64,000 nucleotides of DNA, from contig NZ_LZSV01000035.1 of assembly GCF_001665605.1 (NCBI RefSeq), positions 62,001 to 126,000 on the forward strand, read 5' to 3'. Under the pieces are notes generated by a model. The model saw nothing but the letters and a program-made list of their open reading frames with translations. It was not told the DNA's origin and searched no databases. Below are positions 35,444 to 43,025 of this stretch, one piece after another. Numbering within the stretch: position 1 is the first letter of the stretch; every line of letters begins with the position of its first letter. The stretch is from Mycobacterium sp. 852014-50255_SCH5639931 (GTDB lineage Bacteria; Actinomycetota; Actinomycetes; Mycobacteriales; Mycobacteriaceae). The translations under genes and the position numbers were made by a program.

Positions 35444-36559
35444 TCAGTTGTTCGCGGCGAGTTTCGAGAGTAGCTGGGCGATCTCTTTGTCCCGGCTCGC
35501 GACGGCGTGCTGGTATCGCATCGCCGCCTGCGGGGTGCTGTGCCCGAGCCGGGACATCAACTCAGCCAAGCTGGCTCCTGTTGCGGCGGTGAGCACCGCA
35601 CCGCTATGCCTGAGGTCGTGCCAGCGCAGATCGCCACGGTTCGCCTTCGCACGTGCGCGGTACCAGTGCCGCATCAGCGTCGACGGCTGTAAATGCCGCT
35701 CGTTACCTGCTGGGAAGAGCAGTGAATCGTCAGACTCGCCAACATGGTTCGCTAGATGGGCTTCGATGACAGGCACGATGTGCGGTGGGATCGACACGTC
35801 CCTGATCCCGGCGTCGCTCTTCGGCGACGTCACTTGGAACGCCACACCCGCATCTGTTTTGACACGCACTGCCGCACGCCGGATGCGGATCACTTCGGCA
35901 TCAAGGTCGATGTCTTTGCGCCGGAGTTCGATCGTCTCGCCGAACCTGAGCGCGCACCACGATCCGAGCAACACCATCAGTTGCAAGCGTTCGGGCATCT
36001 CAGCAGTCAGCGTCGCAAGTTCTTTCACGCTGGCGGGTTTGATCTTGTGCACCCTGCTGGTGCGGCCAGCCCCAGGGATGCGGCACGGGTTCGCATCGAT
36101 CAGATCGTCGTTCACCGCGCTGTGCATGATCGTCCGCAGGAGGCTGTACGCGTGCGAGCGCATCGTCGGCTTATTCACCAAGGTCGATGCGTGCCAGTCG
36201 CGGACGTCTTTCGGGGTGATCAATAAGAGCTGCCGCGCTCCGAACGTCGGCAGCAGATGATCTTTCAAGATGCTGTCGTAGTGGGCGCGGGTGCGGGGCT
36301 TGATCGGCCGGCCGGCGACGTGCCGGTTCGCCAGCCAGGTCGTCGCGTAGGCCTCGAAGGTGACGCGCTCGCGCTCACCGCTTTGGCGGCGTTCAAGTTC
36401 ACGGCGCTTGTCGACAGCCCACGATTCGGCGTCTTTCTTGTGCTCGAACGTGCGCCCTGCTGACACCCTCTTGCCGTCAGGCAGCGTGTACCGCACGGCG
36501 TAGCGGCCGGATTTCTGCTGCCATACGGCGGCGAAGCCACGCTTGGCGCGCTTACTCAA
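35444..36559 (-). CDS. int: Tyrosine recombinase (integrase)
   Basis: A 371-residue phage integrase. The N-terminal arm-binding part (AVWQQKSGRYAVRYTLPDGKRVSAGRTF) is followed by a core-binding domain. The catalytic domain has Arg in WCALRFGE, HDLRHSG (H-x-x-R), LGHSTPQAAMRYQH (His then nucleophile Tyr). All catalytic residues are visible, so it should be active. It resembles the tyrosine integrase of phiRv2 (Rv2659c), unlike the serine integrase of phiRv1. It lies 177 bases from attR. Confidence 0.93.
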   Translation of the reverse strand: MSKRAKRGFAAVWQQKSGRYAVRYTLPDGKRVSAGRTFEHKKDAESWAVDKRRELERRQSGERERVTFEAYATTWLANRHVAGRPIKPRTRAHYDSILKDHLLPTFGARQLLLITPKDVRDWHASTLVNKPTMRSHAYSLLRTIMHSAVNDDLIDANPCRIPGAGRTSRVHKIKPASVKELATLTAEMPERLQLMVLLGSWCALRFGETIELRRKDIDLDAEVIRIRRAAVRVKTDAGVAFQVTSPKSDAGIRDVSIPPHIVPVIEAHLANHVGESDDSLLFPAGNERHLQPSTLMRHWYRARAKANRGDLRWHDLRHSGAVLTAATGASLAELMSRLGHSTPQAAMRYQHAVASRDKEIAQLLSKLAANN

Positions 36560-36571
36560 CTCGACCCCTCC

Positions 36572-36593
36572 GCTGACGATGCGCTGACAACAA
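36572..36593 (+). repeat. Direct repeat at right end of element, candidate integrase arm site
   Basis: GCTGACGATGCGCTGACAAC plus two bases, 20 of 22 identical to 26342-26363. It lies 13-34 bases upstream of the integrase start, so occupancy could also regulate int. Confidence 0.6.
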
Positions 36594-36735
36594 CCCCAAT
36601 ATTCAAAGGTTTGCAGAGCTACTCACCAATATACACGCGTATGCACGGTTGCATCACTATCTGTGCAGGTCAGATGGGCTTTTTTGCAGGCTTCCGCATG
36701 TCACGAGTATAGCTGCGCTTGTTTGCTGCGTCTAC

Positions 36736-36759
36736 TTCAATCCCAGTATCGCGCACCAG
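36736..36759 (+). repeat. attR core
   Basis: Identical 24-bp copy of the tRNA-Val 3' end, without the rest of the tRNA. It marks the right border of the element. Confidence 0.92.
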
Positions 36760-37035
36760 CGTTTATGCACGTCAAATATGGTTCCGAGGCTCCCCGATTT
36801 TTCGGTGCGTGAACTGAGCGTGAACTGACTGGCCTGCAGGCGCCGACGGGAGTTGTCCGAGTCAGTGGAACCAAATCGCCCTAACGCTGCGTCTGAGTAA
36901 TTGATCGGCCGCCCCGCACTCTCCCTTGGGACGGCCCGGTCGCTTCATAAGCCCTCGCGTTGTGAGCCAGCCCTCGCGATTCTTCCAGGGAAAGTGTCCC
37001 TTTCGGTGCTCCTGGTTGCTCCAGGTCTATGAATG
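36760..37035. other. Intergenic region right of attR
   Basis: No gene is visible. It contains a short GTGAACTGA repeat near 36806-36826 and some GC-rich stems. It is chromosomal sequence that would follow tRNA-Val in an uninterrupted chromosome. Confidence 0.5.
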
Positions 37036-37054
37036 CAGCCCGAAGGACGGGCTG
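37036..37054 (+). promoter_or_regulatory. Leader hairpin with a Shine-Dalgarno-like loop
   Basis: CAGCCCG and CGGGCTG form a 7-bp stem whose loop is AAGGA. It ends nine bases before the true AAAAGGAGAT ribosome site of the next gene. It may tune translation or be a protein-binding leader. Confidence 0.45.
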
Positions 37055-37077
37055 TAACGGCCTAAAAGGAGATCACC

Positions 37078-37413
37078 ATGAAGAACACCACCCGCAAACC
37101 GACTCGCATCCACTACGCTGCCACGCTGTTTGGCGCGCTGGCCATCGCCGCGTTGGCCCCTGCCACCGCCTACGCCGAGCCCAACGGGCCCACCGGCCCG
37201 AGCAGCGGATGTCACTACACCGACCCTGACGGTTACGACATCCCGATCGACGAGGGCCAGGGCGTCATCGTCGGCGGCAAGCTCGTTACCTGCACCGGCG
37301 GGAAAATCGTCGTCAGTGATGCGCCGGCGCGCACGAATCCCCACCGGCCGGTCGCACCGCCCAATCACGCTCCGGTTCTGACCCGGAAAGTGCAAGCCTC
37401 GCAAACACACTGA
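37078..37413 (+). CDS. Small secreted protein, function unknown
   Basis: A 111-residue protein with a Sec signal peptide (ATLFGALAIAALAPATAYA, cleavage before EPNG) and a mature part of about 75 residues containing two Cys (SGCHYTDPDG, LVTCTGGKIVV) and a Pro/Arg-rich tail. AAAAGGAGAT before ATG 37078 is a very strong ribosome site. No known domain is recognised. Confidence 0.72.
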   Translation: MKNTTRKPTRIHYAATLFGALAIAALAPATAYAEPNGPTGPSSGCHYTDPDGYDIPIDEGQGVIVGGKLVTCTGGKIVVSDAPARTNPHRPVAPPNHAPVLTRKVQASQTH

Positions 37414-37543
37414 AGCCGTCAACAATTAGCCCAGCATTTCGGGCAGCAGTAGCCGTGTTTTCTGTCGCCGGCGGCAACGAGCCAGCGGAGAGACCTATCA
37501 GATTCTCCTATGGGCTGTGAATCATCCAAGAAGGACAACCTCT

Positions 37544-37717
37544 TTAGTTGTCAGGTGGGTATTCCCAGATGTTTGTGTGGTTCAACTCGTGATGATGCAC
37601 GCACACCATCTGCTTGCCCTGCCCGTCTGTGGCGGGTGGTGCGCCCAGCGGGCACTGGTCACCCGGCGCCGGCGCCAGCGGTGCGAACACCAGCGCGGCG
37701 ATCATTGCGAACTTCAT
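37544..37717 (-). CDS. 57-residue secreted peptide with one Cys pair
   Basis: Reading the minus strand from ATG 37717 gives MKFAMIAALVFAPLAPAPG, a short signal-peptide-like start, then a mature part with DQCPLGAPPATDGQGKQMV and CVHHHELNHTNIWEYPPDN before a TAA. The Cys pair, aromatic C-terminal motif and high-GC codon choice argue that it is real. The lack of a clear ribosome site is the weak point. Confidence 0.5.
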   Translation of the reverse strand: MKFAMIAALVFAPLAPAPGDQCPLGAPPATDGQGKQMVCVHHHELNHTNIWEYPPDN

Positions 37718-38218
37718 ACCAAAGACACGATGTCAGCGAAGGATTTGTTCGCCGTCAGCCCCGGTCGATCACGTGCCGGTGTGGGGAGGGCGAACGACCA
37801 ACTTTCGACACCAGCTCGTCGGCGTCTGCCCGCTCTGCCCTGTTGGTGGTACGCCGACGCAACGACCAGTGTTACGTGGCGCTGTCCTCCCGAGCGCTGA
37901 CCTCATGCACCAAGTCGGTTCTCGTCATTGCGGGCTCCCTTCCTGGCCGGGTTCTCGCGCTCCTGTAAGCGTTCAAGCACCTTGTCACGTCTCAACTTTC
38001 AGCAGTCTGGGCAGAGAACGTCGACGGGACTGTCGCCGCCGCGAAACCCCATGGGGCGCTTGAAATGAGGGGGTCGGTTTAATGCGCTGGCTCTTGAGCC
38101 GGGAAGTCGTCTGGGTACCTGGGATCTTGCGATTCAAGACACCGGTGTCACGTGGTGACTCACTGGTATCGCCCGGATGGCTGTCTACTGAAATTGGGTG
38201 CCACCTCCGACAAACCAC
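37718..38218. other. Intergenic region without a convincing gene
   Basis: About 500 bases in which open frames on both strands have irregular composition, no ribosome site and no recognisable motif. Nothing is annotated here. Confidence 0.5.
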
Positions 38219-38551
38219 CTACTTCGAGGGGTTGCGGGCTTCCTCGTAGCGGGCTGAAGCCACCAAAGCCACGCTGAGCAGAACCAGCAACGGCACGAAC
38301 ACGAACGGGTACGTGGCGACCGCGGCTAAGCCGATGATCACGCTCGGCACCGTCACCGCTAGCGCGGCCGTGGGATGCCGACCGCTTAGGCTGATGATTC
38401 TCGTCAGCGCCGCGGACGCCTCTGCGGCCCGCGGGAGACGATCCGAACGTCGAGCGTACGAGTAACGGGTTTCCAGGCCGCAACCCATGCAGGTGCGCCC
38501 ATACGAATAGCGGGTTTTGAGGCCACAACCCATGCAGGTTTGGGTGGTCAT
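38219..38551 (-). CDS. Membrane protein with duplicated Cys-pair motif
   Basis: A 110-residue protein. The N-terminus has a tandem duplication, TCMGCGLKTRYSYGR then TCMGCGLETRYSYAR, giving two C-x-x-C knuckles that together could bind zinc. Two hydrophobic segments follow (ALAVTVPSVIIGLAAVATYPFVF and PLLVLLSVALVA). It is probably a zinc-ribbon membrane protein with a cytosolic N-terminus; its role is unknown. Confidence 0.6.
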   Translation of the reverse strand: MTTQTCMGCGLKTRYSYGRTCMGCGLETRYSYARRSDRLPRAAEASAALTRIISLSGRHPTAALAVTVPSVIIGLAAVATYPFVFVPLLVLLSVALVASARYEEARNPSK

Positions 38552-38724
38552 CCGCCCATGGTCTCATCGTGTCGAGCGGCGTTCGCGACTGGCGCACACC
38601 CCCGCGGTCCCGTTCTTGAACCACATTCTCAGGGACGGTGCGCTTCTGCCTTTACGTGCGGCTGACACGGGATGATGACTGGCATGCTGATCCCAGGACA
38701 GGCCACGACAGGGAGAATGCGCGC

Positions 38725-38904
38725 GTGAAGACGAACTCCGGCTACGCCCGGGCCCTCTACACACTGATGGCTGTGCTATTCCTGGCCCTCTTCGTGCTGA
38801 ATGTCTGCACCCACGGCACGACGCTGGGCCTGATCAGTACCGGAGGCCTCGCCGTGTTGATGGGCTACCGGGCCTGGTTCGGCAAGCGCCAGATAAACCA
38901 GTAG
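38725..38904 (+). CDS. Small two-helix membrane protein
   Basis: A 59-residue protein starting at GTG 38725 with AGGGAGA upstream. Two hydrophobic helices (LYTLMAVLFLALFVLNVC and LGLISTGGLAVLMGYRAWF) and a basic tail (GKRQINQ). No homology can be named. Confidence 0.5.
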   Translation: MKTNSGYARALYTLMAVLFLALFVLNVCTHGTTLGLISTGGLAVLMGYRAWFGKRQINQ

Positions 38905-38966
38905 TCAACGGGCTGATGTCTAAATTCAGGTCTTCCGCGAACGCGTGAACGCGGCGATAATGCAGC

Positions 38967-39266
38967 ATGCGTTTCATCTATGTCGCTGCGGCGGTCGGCA
39001 TGGCCATCGTCGTGCCGATTGGGGCGTCGCCGGCTCACGCTGACACGGGCGTCAATGGTTACGTTCAATGCCTAGGCGGCGATGCGAAGCCCCCGCCGCC
39101 GGGGGTGAGTGCAGAAGATTGGTTTCCCAGCGTTCATGTCATAGCGACGGATCTCGATGGTGGAATTCCCTCTAACCAAGTAGCGGCAAGATTAGTGGAA
39201 ATGGGCGTCGCGCCGAACGACGCGGTTAAGCGAGTGCAGTGCTTCATGGCCAACCGGCCGCACTAG
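38967..39266 (+). CDS. Small secreted protein, Cys-pair type
   Basis: A 99-residue protein with a signal peptide (MRFIYVAAAVGMAIVVPIGASPAHA) and mature sequence DTGVNGYVQCLGGDAKPPPPG ... AVKRVQCFMANRPH, with two Cys likely bridged. The helical C-terminal half resembles the DUF732 plan loosely, but the Pro-rich insert is atypical. No function is known. Confidence 0.68.
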   Translation: MRFIYVAAAVGMAIVVPIGASPAHADTGVNGYVQCLGGDAKPPPPGVSAEDWFPSVHVIATDLDGGIPSNQVAARLVEMGVAPNDAVKRVQCFMANRPH

Positions 39267-39347
39267 CGCCCCCGGAAATCACCGGACAAGCGCAGCTCAT
39301 TTTTTGAAATATGCTATGCGCCAACGTTTTATGGCCGAATCTGGATT

Positions 39348-39848
39348 TCACACGCGCTCGGCCTTCATGTCCATGTCGATGGTGCCCTGGCACGCCCCGC
39401 TCAAGATGTCGGTGTGCATGATCCCGTCAAGCGACCCGTCGGGTTGGGGCGTGTACCGCACAGTGGCTCGCGCCGGATTCCATTGGATCGTGGTGTCGGG
39501 CATCATGCAATCCCACTGAAAATCGTTGGTCTGTGACCAGGCCGTTCCATCCCACGTGAATTGAACCGGCTGCGGAACCGTCGGGTTGCTTGGCGGAGGG
39601 CCACTGACGATTGTGGCGACGCACTTTCCGTTCGTGCAGCTCGAGCGGAGACCGTAGGTCTCGGTGTGCTGCACCTCAGGGTTGCCGACCGCCATGCTGG
39701 TCCCGGCCTTCGGCCCAACCATGAATGTGATCGCGTACTGGCCGTTCCAGGACGGGTTGTCGGCGAAGGCAGTCGGGGAAAGGGACAGGGCGATCGGGAG
39801 CGACGCCGCGCATAAACCGACGAAGATTTTCAAGCTGCCCGAGGCCAT
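39348..39848 (-). CDS. Secreted mycobacterial protein, function unknown
   Basis: A 166-residue protein. GGAGGAG before ATG 39848 sets the start. The signal peptide is MASGSLKIFVGLCAASLPIALSLSPTAFA, then a beta-rich domain with four Cys (SSCTNGKCVATIV, WDCMMPD, SGACQGTIDM). The WNGQYAITFMVGPK and TVRYTPQPDGSLDG segments suggest a lipocalin-like barrel, similar to extracellular domains found in mycobacteria. No activity is assigned. Confidence 0.7.
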   Translation of the reverse strand: MASGSLKIFVGLCAASLPIALSLSPTAFADNPSWNGQYAITFMVGPKAGTSMAVGNPEVQHTETYGLRSSCTNGKCVATIVSGPPPSNPTVPQPVQFTWDGTAWSQTNDFQWDCMMPDTTIQWNPARATVRYTPQPDGSLDGIMHTDILSGACQGTIDMDMKAERV

Positions 39849-39952
39849 CGTTTCTCCTCCGAGTCCCTGACCATTTCCCCAATGGTCGTACCCAGAGCTA
39901 TCGGCGACAAGCTTTTCGGCGAATTCCTTCGACGTCCCCGTTGGTCCTCGCC

Positions 39953-40143
39953 TTACCAACCCCACTCGTCAGGATTCAGGACATCCACCGTGAGATCGTT
40001 GTCCGCTGGGGCTTTGGTCCCGTAGGCAAAAGTGAGCAGGGTGCGGCCGTCGTCAAGCGGTTCAGTCGCGACGATGGTGGCATGTCCGATCTTCATCCGG
40101 ATCTTGTCCCCCGCTCCAATTCGTCGACACGTTTCAGCGGCAT
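39953..40143 (-). pseudogene. Short conserved protein interrupted by a one-base frameshift
   Basis: Reading ATG 40143 gives MPLKRVDELERG and then goes out of frame. One base changed in the five-G run (40108-40112) restores DKIRMKIGHATIVATEPLDD and onward to LNPDEWGW and a TAA at 39953, for 63 residues in all. The two halves fit together as one protein. Either the gene is broken in this strain, a base is missing in the assembly, or translation begins at ATG 40096 giving 47 residues. Confidence 0.55.
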
Positions 40144-40359
40144 GCTCGACCCATCAGCAGCAGTGAAACGGCGAATCCTGCGTATACCGTGGTCATCACC
40201 GCCATCCTCCCACGGCCTGCAGGGCGCCCGCGGCCACGCGCGGAAAGCTTGTGCAGCTAGGAGATTGGAAGGCCCTGACCCGTCGGTGACCTTCGCTTTT
40301 CCCGGCGCGCATCCCTCAGTTCTCTAGGTCGGAGATGGGCCCGCAGCGTCTAGCGGCAC

Positions 40360-40731
40360 CTAATCCGAGGACTTGTCGGAGTCTTCGTCGTCATCGGACT
40401 CGTCTTCGTCTTCGTCTTCGTCTTCGTCGTCGTCGTCTTCGTCGTCGGAGTCCTTCGACTCCTTGGAGTCCTTGTCCTTCGAATCCTTATCCTTGGAGTC
40501 CTTATCCTTCGACTTCTTGTCCTTCGAGTCCTTGTCCTCGTCGGAATCCTCGGACTTGTCGGAGCGGTCGAGCTTGTCGGCGAATTTCGTCAAGAGCTCC
40601 GCAAGTTTGCGGGCTTCATCAGAGTCCAGCGAGTCGTCGAATAATCGCTCGTCGCCCTCCGAGACGCGCTGAAGGTAAACCGCGTTGTCTTTGATGCCGA
40701 CGTCCCACCGGCCGCCCTCTTGACGAACCAT
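40360..40731 (-). CDS. Acidic protein with Asp/Lys/Ser repeat tail
   Basis: A 123-residue protein. The first 60 residues form a compact domain (MVRQEGGRWDVGIKDNAVYLQRVSEGDERLF ... EARKLAELLTKFADKLD). The rest is low complexity: repeated KDSKDK units followed by a long Asp/Glu run, ending DKSSD. The tail is nearly all charged and surely disordered. The start is ATG 40731; an upstream extension to 40818 has no support. The function is unknown. Confidence 0.65.
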   Translation of the reverse strand: MVRQEGGRWDVGIKDNAVYLQRVSEGDERLFDDSLDSDEARKLAELLTKFADKLDRSDKSEDSDEDKDSKDKKSKDKDSKDKDSKDKDSKESKDSDDEDDDDEDEDEDEDESDDDEDSDKSSD

Positions 40732-40860
40732 TTGCTGCCGCCTTCCGACTAGTGACCTGATCGCACAACCGACGCGTCCCGCCGCGTTACTGGGTTGTTT
40801 ACCCACTTGTGCCGGCAACGCCTCACTCGTGTGGGCCCGAATCGATCTAGTGCGTCGGGC

Positions 40861-41091
40861 CTACGGTGCGATCGGCCGCTTGAAGAAGCATGCGACAGAG
40901 AAGGCTCCGCGGTGGTCGGCGTCGAGTCCGACCATCTCCCACCCCAGCCGCCCCAGCTCGTCCGCCCTCAGCTTCATCTCGTCCATGGCGGTGTCCCCCT
41001 CCCGGTAATCCCACGTGTATTCCCACTGCTGCGGATACCACTTGCCGTCGGAGGCCAGCCACCAGCCCGGGCCCGGCGAAGGATTGTTCAT
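40861..41091 (-). CDS. Small DUF4177-like protein with PGWW motif
   Basis: A 76-residue protein. The N-terminus NPSPGPGWWLASDGKWYPQQ is the short W-rich motif widespread in actinobacterial proteins, and the rest (WEYTWDYREGD ... ELGRLGWEMVGLDADHRGAFSVACFFKRP) matches the DUF4177 pattern. The ATG at 41091 is preferred to 41199 since the motif begins directly after it. The function is unknown. Confidence 0.6.
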   Translation of the reverse strand: MNNPSPGPGWWLASDGKWYPQQWEYTWDYREGDTAMDEMKLRADELGRLGWEMVGLDADHRGAFSVACFFKRPIAP

Positions 41092-41180
41092 GTGGTCGTA
41101 AGTACCACAGGCCGCGGCGTCCCCGGAACTGGTCTTGGCCCCGGCGGAGTCTAAAAGCCGGTGCGCCTCGACCTCAGCAA

Positions 41181-41924
41181 CTACGGGGCATACGCCCAAC
41201 CGAGAAAGATGTTTTGCGAATCGTTGGGGCTTGGCCTTATTTCCCGAATGTGCGGCGGAGTGAAGTAGTTGGCGGTGAGGTACTGGCCGTTGCCCTCGCT
41301 GAGCATGACGTGGCCAGTGCCGTGATCGAATCCGGGATTGCTCGTAAAAACGAGGGCCCCCTCCGGAATGTTGTCGGCGTTGGTGTGGATCTGCCCTTTA
41401 CGGTTGAAGTCGTTGAAAGCATCCATCGCCGACGGATATCTGAACGCATGGTTGTAGGCCTGCTCGACGAATGCCTCGCATTGGACCGTGTTATTGGGGT
41501 CAGCGGCCATTTGGTCGCGAGCCCACGCCAGAGCATGGGCGGCCGTGTCTTCACCGGCCGCTGAAGCGGGCGTTCCCCCGCCCCCGCCGCAGTCCGGACC
41601 GAGGGCATCGAGCGTGCGTGTGTCGATGTCGACATCGGCGACGTAATGGCCGTCAGTTGTCTTGTACCAGAGGCTGTCCCAGCCCCCATTGGCAATCTGG
41701 TAGCTGAAGAAGCCCTTCACCGGGTCGCCCGCGGCATGGCACACGAGAGTGAGGACCTGGCCGGCGTTGTAAACGCCTTCTTGGCCCGCCTTCATGTTGG
41801 GGCCGTTCATCCGGTTGGTGGTCTGTGCTTTGACGGTCGCAGTCGTATCCGCGTGGGCCGGCGCGGCAGTGGGCAGACCTAACGCAAATACGGCTGCCGT
41901 TGCGGCCGCGATTGCTGCTTTCAT
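41181..41924 (-). CDS. Secreted CHAP/NlpC-like peptidoglycan hydrolase
   Basis: A 247-residue exported protein. The signal peptide is MKAAIAAATAAVFALGLPTAAPAHA. Residues about 26-105 look like an SH3-type domain (NMKAGQEGVYNAGQVLTLVC ... YKTTDGHYVADVDI). The catalytic domain has the nucleophile Cys in NTVQCEAFVEQAY and the His in GTGHVMLSEG, with SNPGFD between, as in CHAP/NlpC amidases that cut cell-wall peptides. ATG 41924 is preferred to an upstream frame extension. It may act in cell-wall remodelling. Confidence 0.7.
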   Translation of the reverse strand: MKAAIAAATAAVFALGLPTAAPAHADTTATVKAQTTNRMNGPNMKAGQEGVYNAGQVLTLVCHAAGDPVKGFFSYQIANGGWDSLWYKTTDGHYVADVDIDTRTLDALGPDCGGGGGTPASAAGEDTAAHALAWARDQMAADPNNTVQCEAFVEQAYNHAFRYPSAMDAFNDFNRKGQIHTNADNIPEGALVFTSNPGFDHGTGHVMLSEGNGQYLTANYFTPPHIREIRPSPNDSQNIFLGWAYAP

Positions 41925-42059
41925 TGCCCGGTCTTTCTGCCACGTCCCTATGAAATTGATCGGGACGCTACACCAGCGGCAAACGTTATGTGTTTGGAAT
42001 GGCAGTAAGAACTCCAGCCGCAATTCCTTCAGGAAAACTCGCGGCCATCAGCAATGCCG

Positions 42060-42299
42060 CCGGCCCGTTAGGGCCGAAGGAACCTAGGGAAAGATAAACT
42101 TGGGCGCCAACGGTCGCCATTCGCACTGCCCTTCTTCGCACGAGCGGCCTGCCAACTGACGATCAGCCCCGCGAGTTTCCTTCCGCGAACATGGCGCTGG
42201 CGGCGCGCGGCGTGAACCTAGCCCCTTGACAAGCGATTTCGCGTTTCACCCAGCCGGTGCCTCCGCAAGAAGTCTGGTCCCACCCCGGCCCCGCGAAGC
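42060..42299. other. Intergenic region, possible unannotated coding remnant
   Basis: A minus-strand frame about 55 codons long ends near 42158 and contains GPGWDQTSCGGTGWVKREIAC. It has no clear start and partly overlaps the DUF732 gene end. It is not called as a gene. Confidence 0.3.
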
Positions 42300-42647
42300 T
42301 CAGCAGTGCTCCGCCCAGCACCGCTGAAGCGGGCAGTAGGTCGCATGCGCAATGCTCACCATGGATTGGACGTCTCCCAGCGTCACGTTCCTCGGATCTA
42401 GGTCGGCGTGCACATTCTGAGCGATCTGGTCGTACGTCCAGCCCCAGCCGATATCGTCGCAGATGAGGCGACCCATCCCGGTCAGAGCGGCGTCGTGGTC
42501 AGGCGGCCAACTAAATCCCGCGGCGCGCAGTTGGGCGAGGTAGGCGTCATCGAGTGGATCCGCGGCGGCAATCGCGGCGCTCGCGAACAGAGCCGCGAAC
42601 GCCATGACGGGGGCGACCAGCCGTGCCGACCAACGAGGAAGCTGCAT
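42300..42647 (-). CDS. Secreted DUF732 protein
   Basis: A 115-residue exported protein with a signal peptide ending SAAIAAADP. The domain is typical of DUF732: DDAYLAQLRAAGFSWPPDHDAALTGMGRLICDDIGWGWTYDQIAQNV ... IAHATYCP, with the conserved Cys pair. The C-terminal LQRCWAEHC is extra and contains two more Cys. The family is mycobacterial and of unknown function. Confidence 0.8.
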   Translation of the reverse strand: MQLPRWSARLVAPVMAFAALFASAAIAAADPLDDAYLAQLRAAGFSWPPDHDAALTGMGRLICDDIGWGWTYDQIAQNVHADLDPRNVTLGDVQSMVSIAHATYCPLQRCWAEHC

Positions 42648-42812
42648 GGATCCTGTTCCTTTCTCACGCCGGCGACGATGCCGTCAGGGCCGGCTCCCAT
42701 GCGGGAGGAATAAGAAGAATAGGAAATGCAGGGAAAATGCAGCTTATGGGAAGCTGAATATTCGGATTTGCGAGCACCTATCGCCGGGGTCCCCGGATTA
42801 GCGGGCCACCAG

Positions 42813-43025
42813 TCAGGGAGCGGGCGGCGGAGGCGGCGGCGTCCATCGCCGGCCATCGGTGGTCCACCCACAGGGCAGCCAGTTCAGCTGGGGGCCATCG
42901 AACGTCAGGCATTTGGGCGTCCCGGGCGGCGGCGTGGGACCCGGTGAGGGCTTGTCAGCGTGAGCGGTGGCCCCGCTGAGCATTAATGCCCCAACGGCCA
43001 TAAATATCGCTGCCGACTTCCTCAT
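42813..43025 (-). CDS. Small secreted Pro-rich protein
   Basis: A 70-residue protein. The signal peptide is MRKSAAIFMAVGALMLSGATAHA. The mature part has a Pro-rich stretch, a Cys pair (PKCLTFDGPQLNWLPCGW) and a terminal poly-Pro run (PPPPPPAP). It is one of several small exported proteins in this stretch. Confidence 0.6.
   Translation of the reverse strand: MRKSAAIFMAVGALMLSGATAHADKPSPGPTPPPGTPKCLTFDGPQLNWLPCGWTTDGRRWTPPPPPPAP

Larger units (their letters stand above)
26272..36759. mobile_element. Integrated phage-satellite-like element in tRNA-Val (phiRv1/phiRv2 type)
   Basis: A 10.5-kb element bounded by 24-bp identical copies of the tRNA-Val 3' end. From right to left it has tyrosine integrase, excisionase, DUF3102-type protein, replication-type DNA-binding protein, three small zinc-type proteins, a divergently transcribed secreted protein, a helical protein, a protease-capsid fusion, a small protein, a TopoVI-A/Spo11-like TOPRIM protein, then on the plus strand a membrane protein and a toxin-antitoxin pair. 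No large terminase, portal, tail, tape-measure or lysis gene is present. Base composition is visibly lower in GC than the flanks. phiRv2 of M. tuberculosis occupies a tRNA-Val in this same chromosomal neighbourhood. Confidence 0.9.

Noticed and set aside
26272..36759. A complete prophage
   Set aside because: No terminase, portal, tail or lysis gene is visible in any frame, so a satellite is the better reading.
37510..38063. Plus-strand open frames of 127-152 codons
   Set aside because: They are Arg/Cys-rich without ribosome sites. The opposite strand at 37544-37717 gives a better-formed small secreted peptide.
40380..40560. A CRISPR-like or satellite DNA repeat
   Set aside because: The repetition follows codons of an Asp/Lys/Ser-rich protein in one frame, with no spacer structure.
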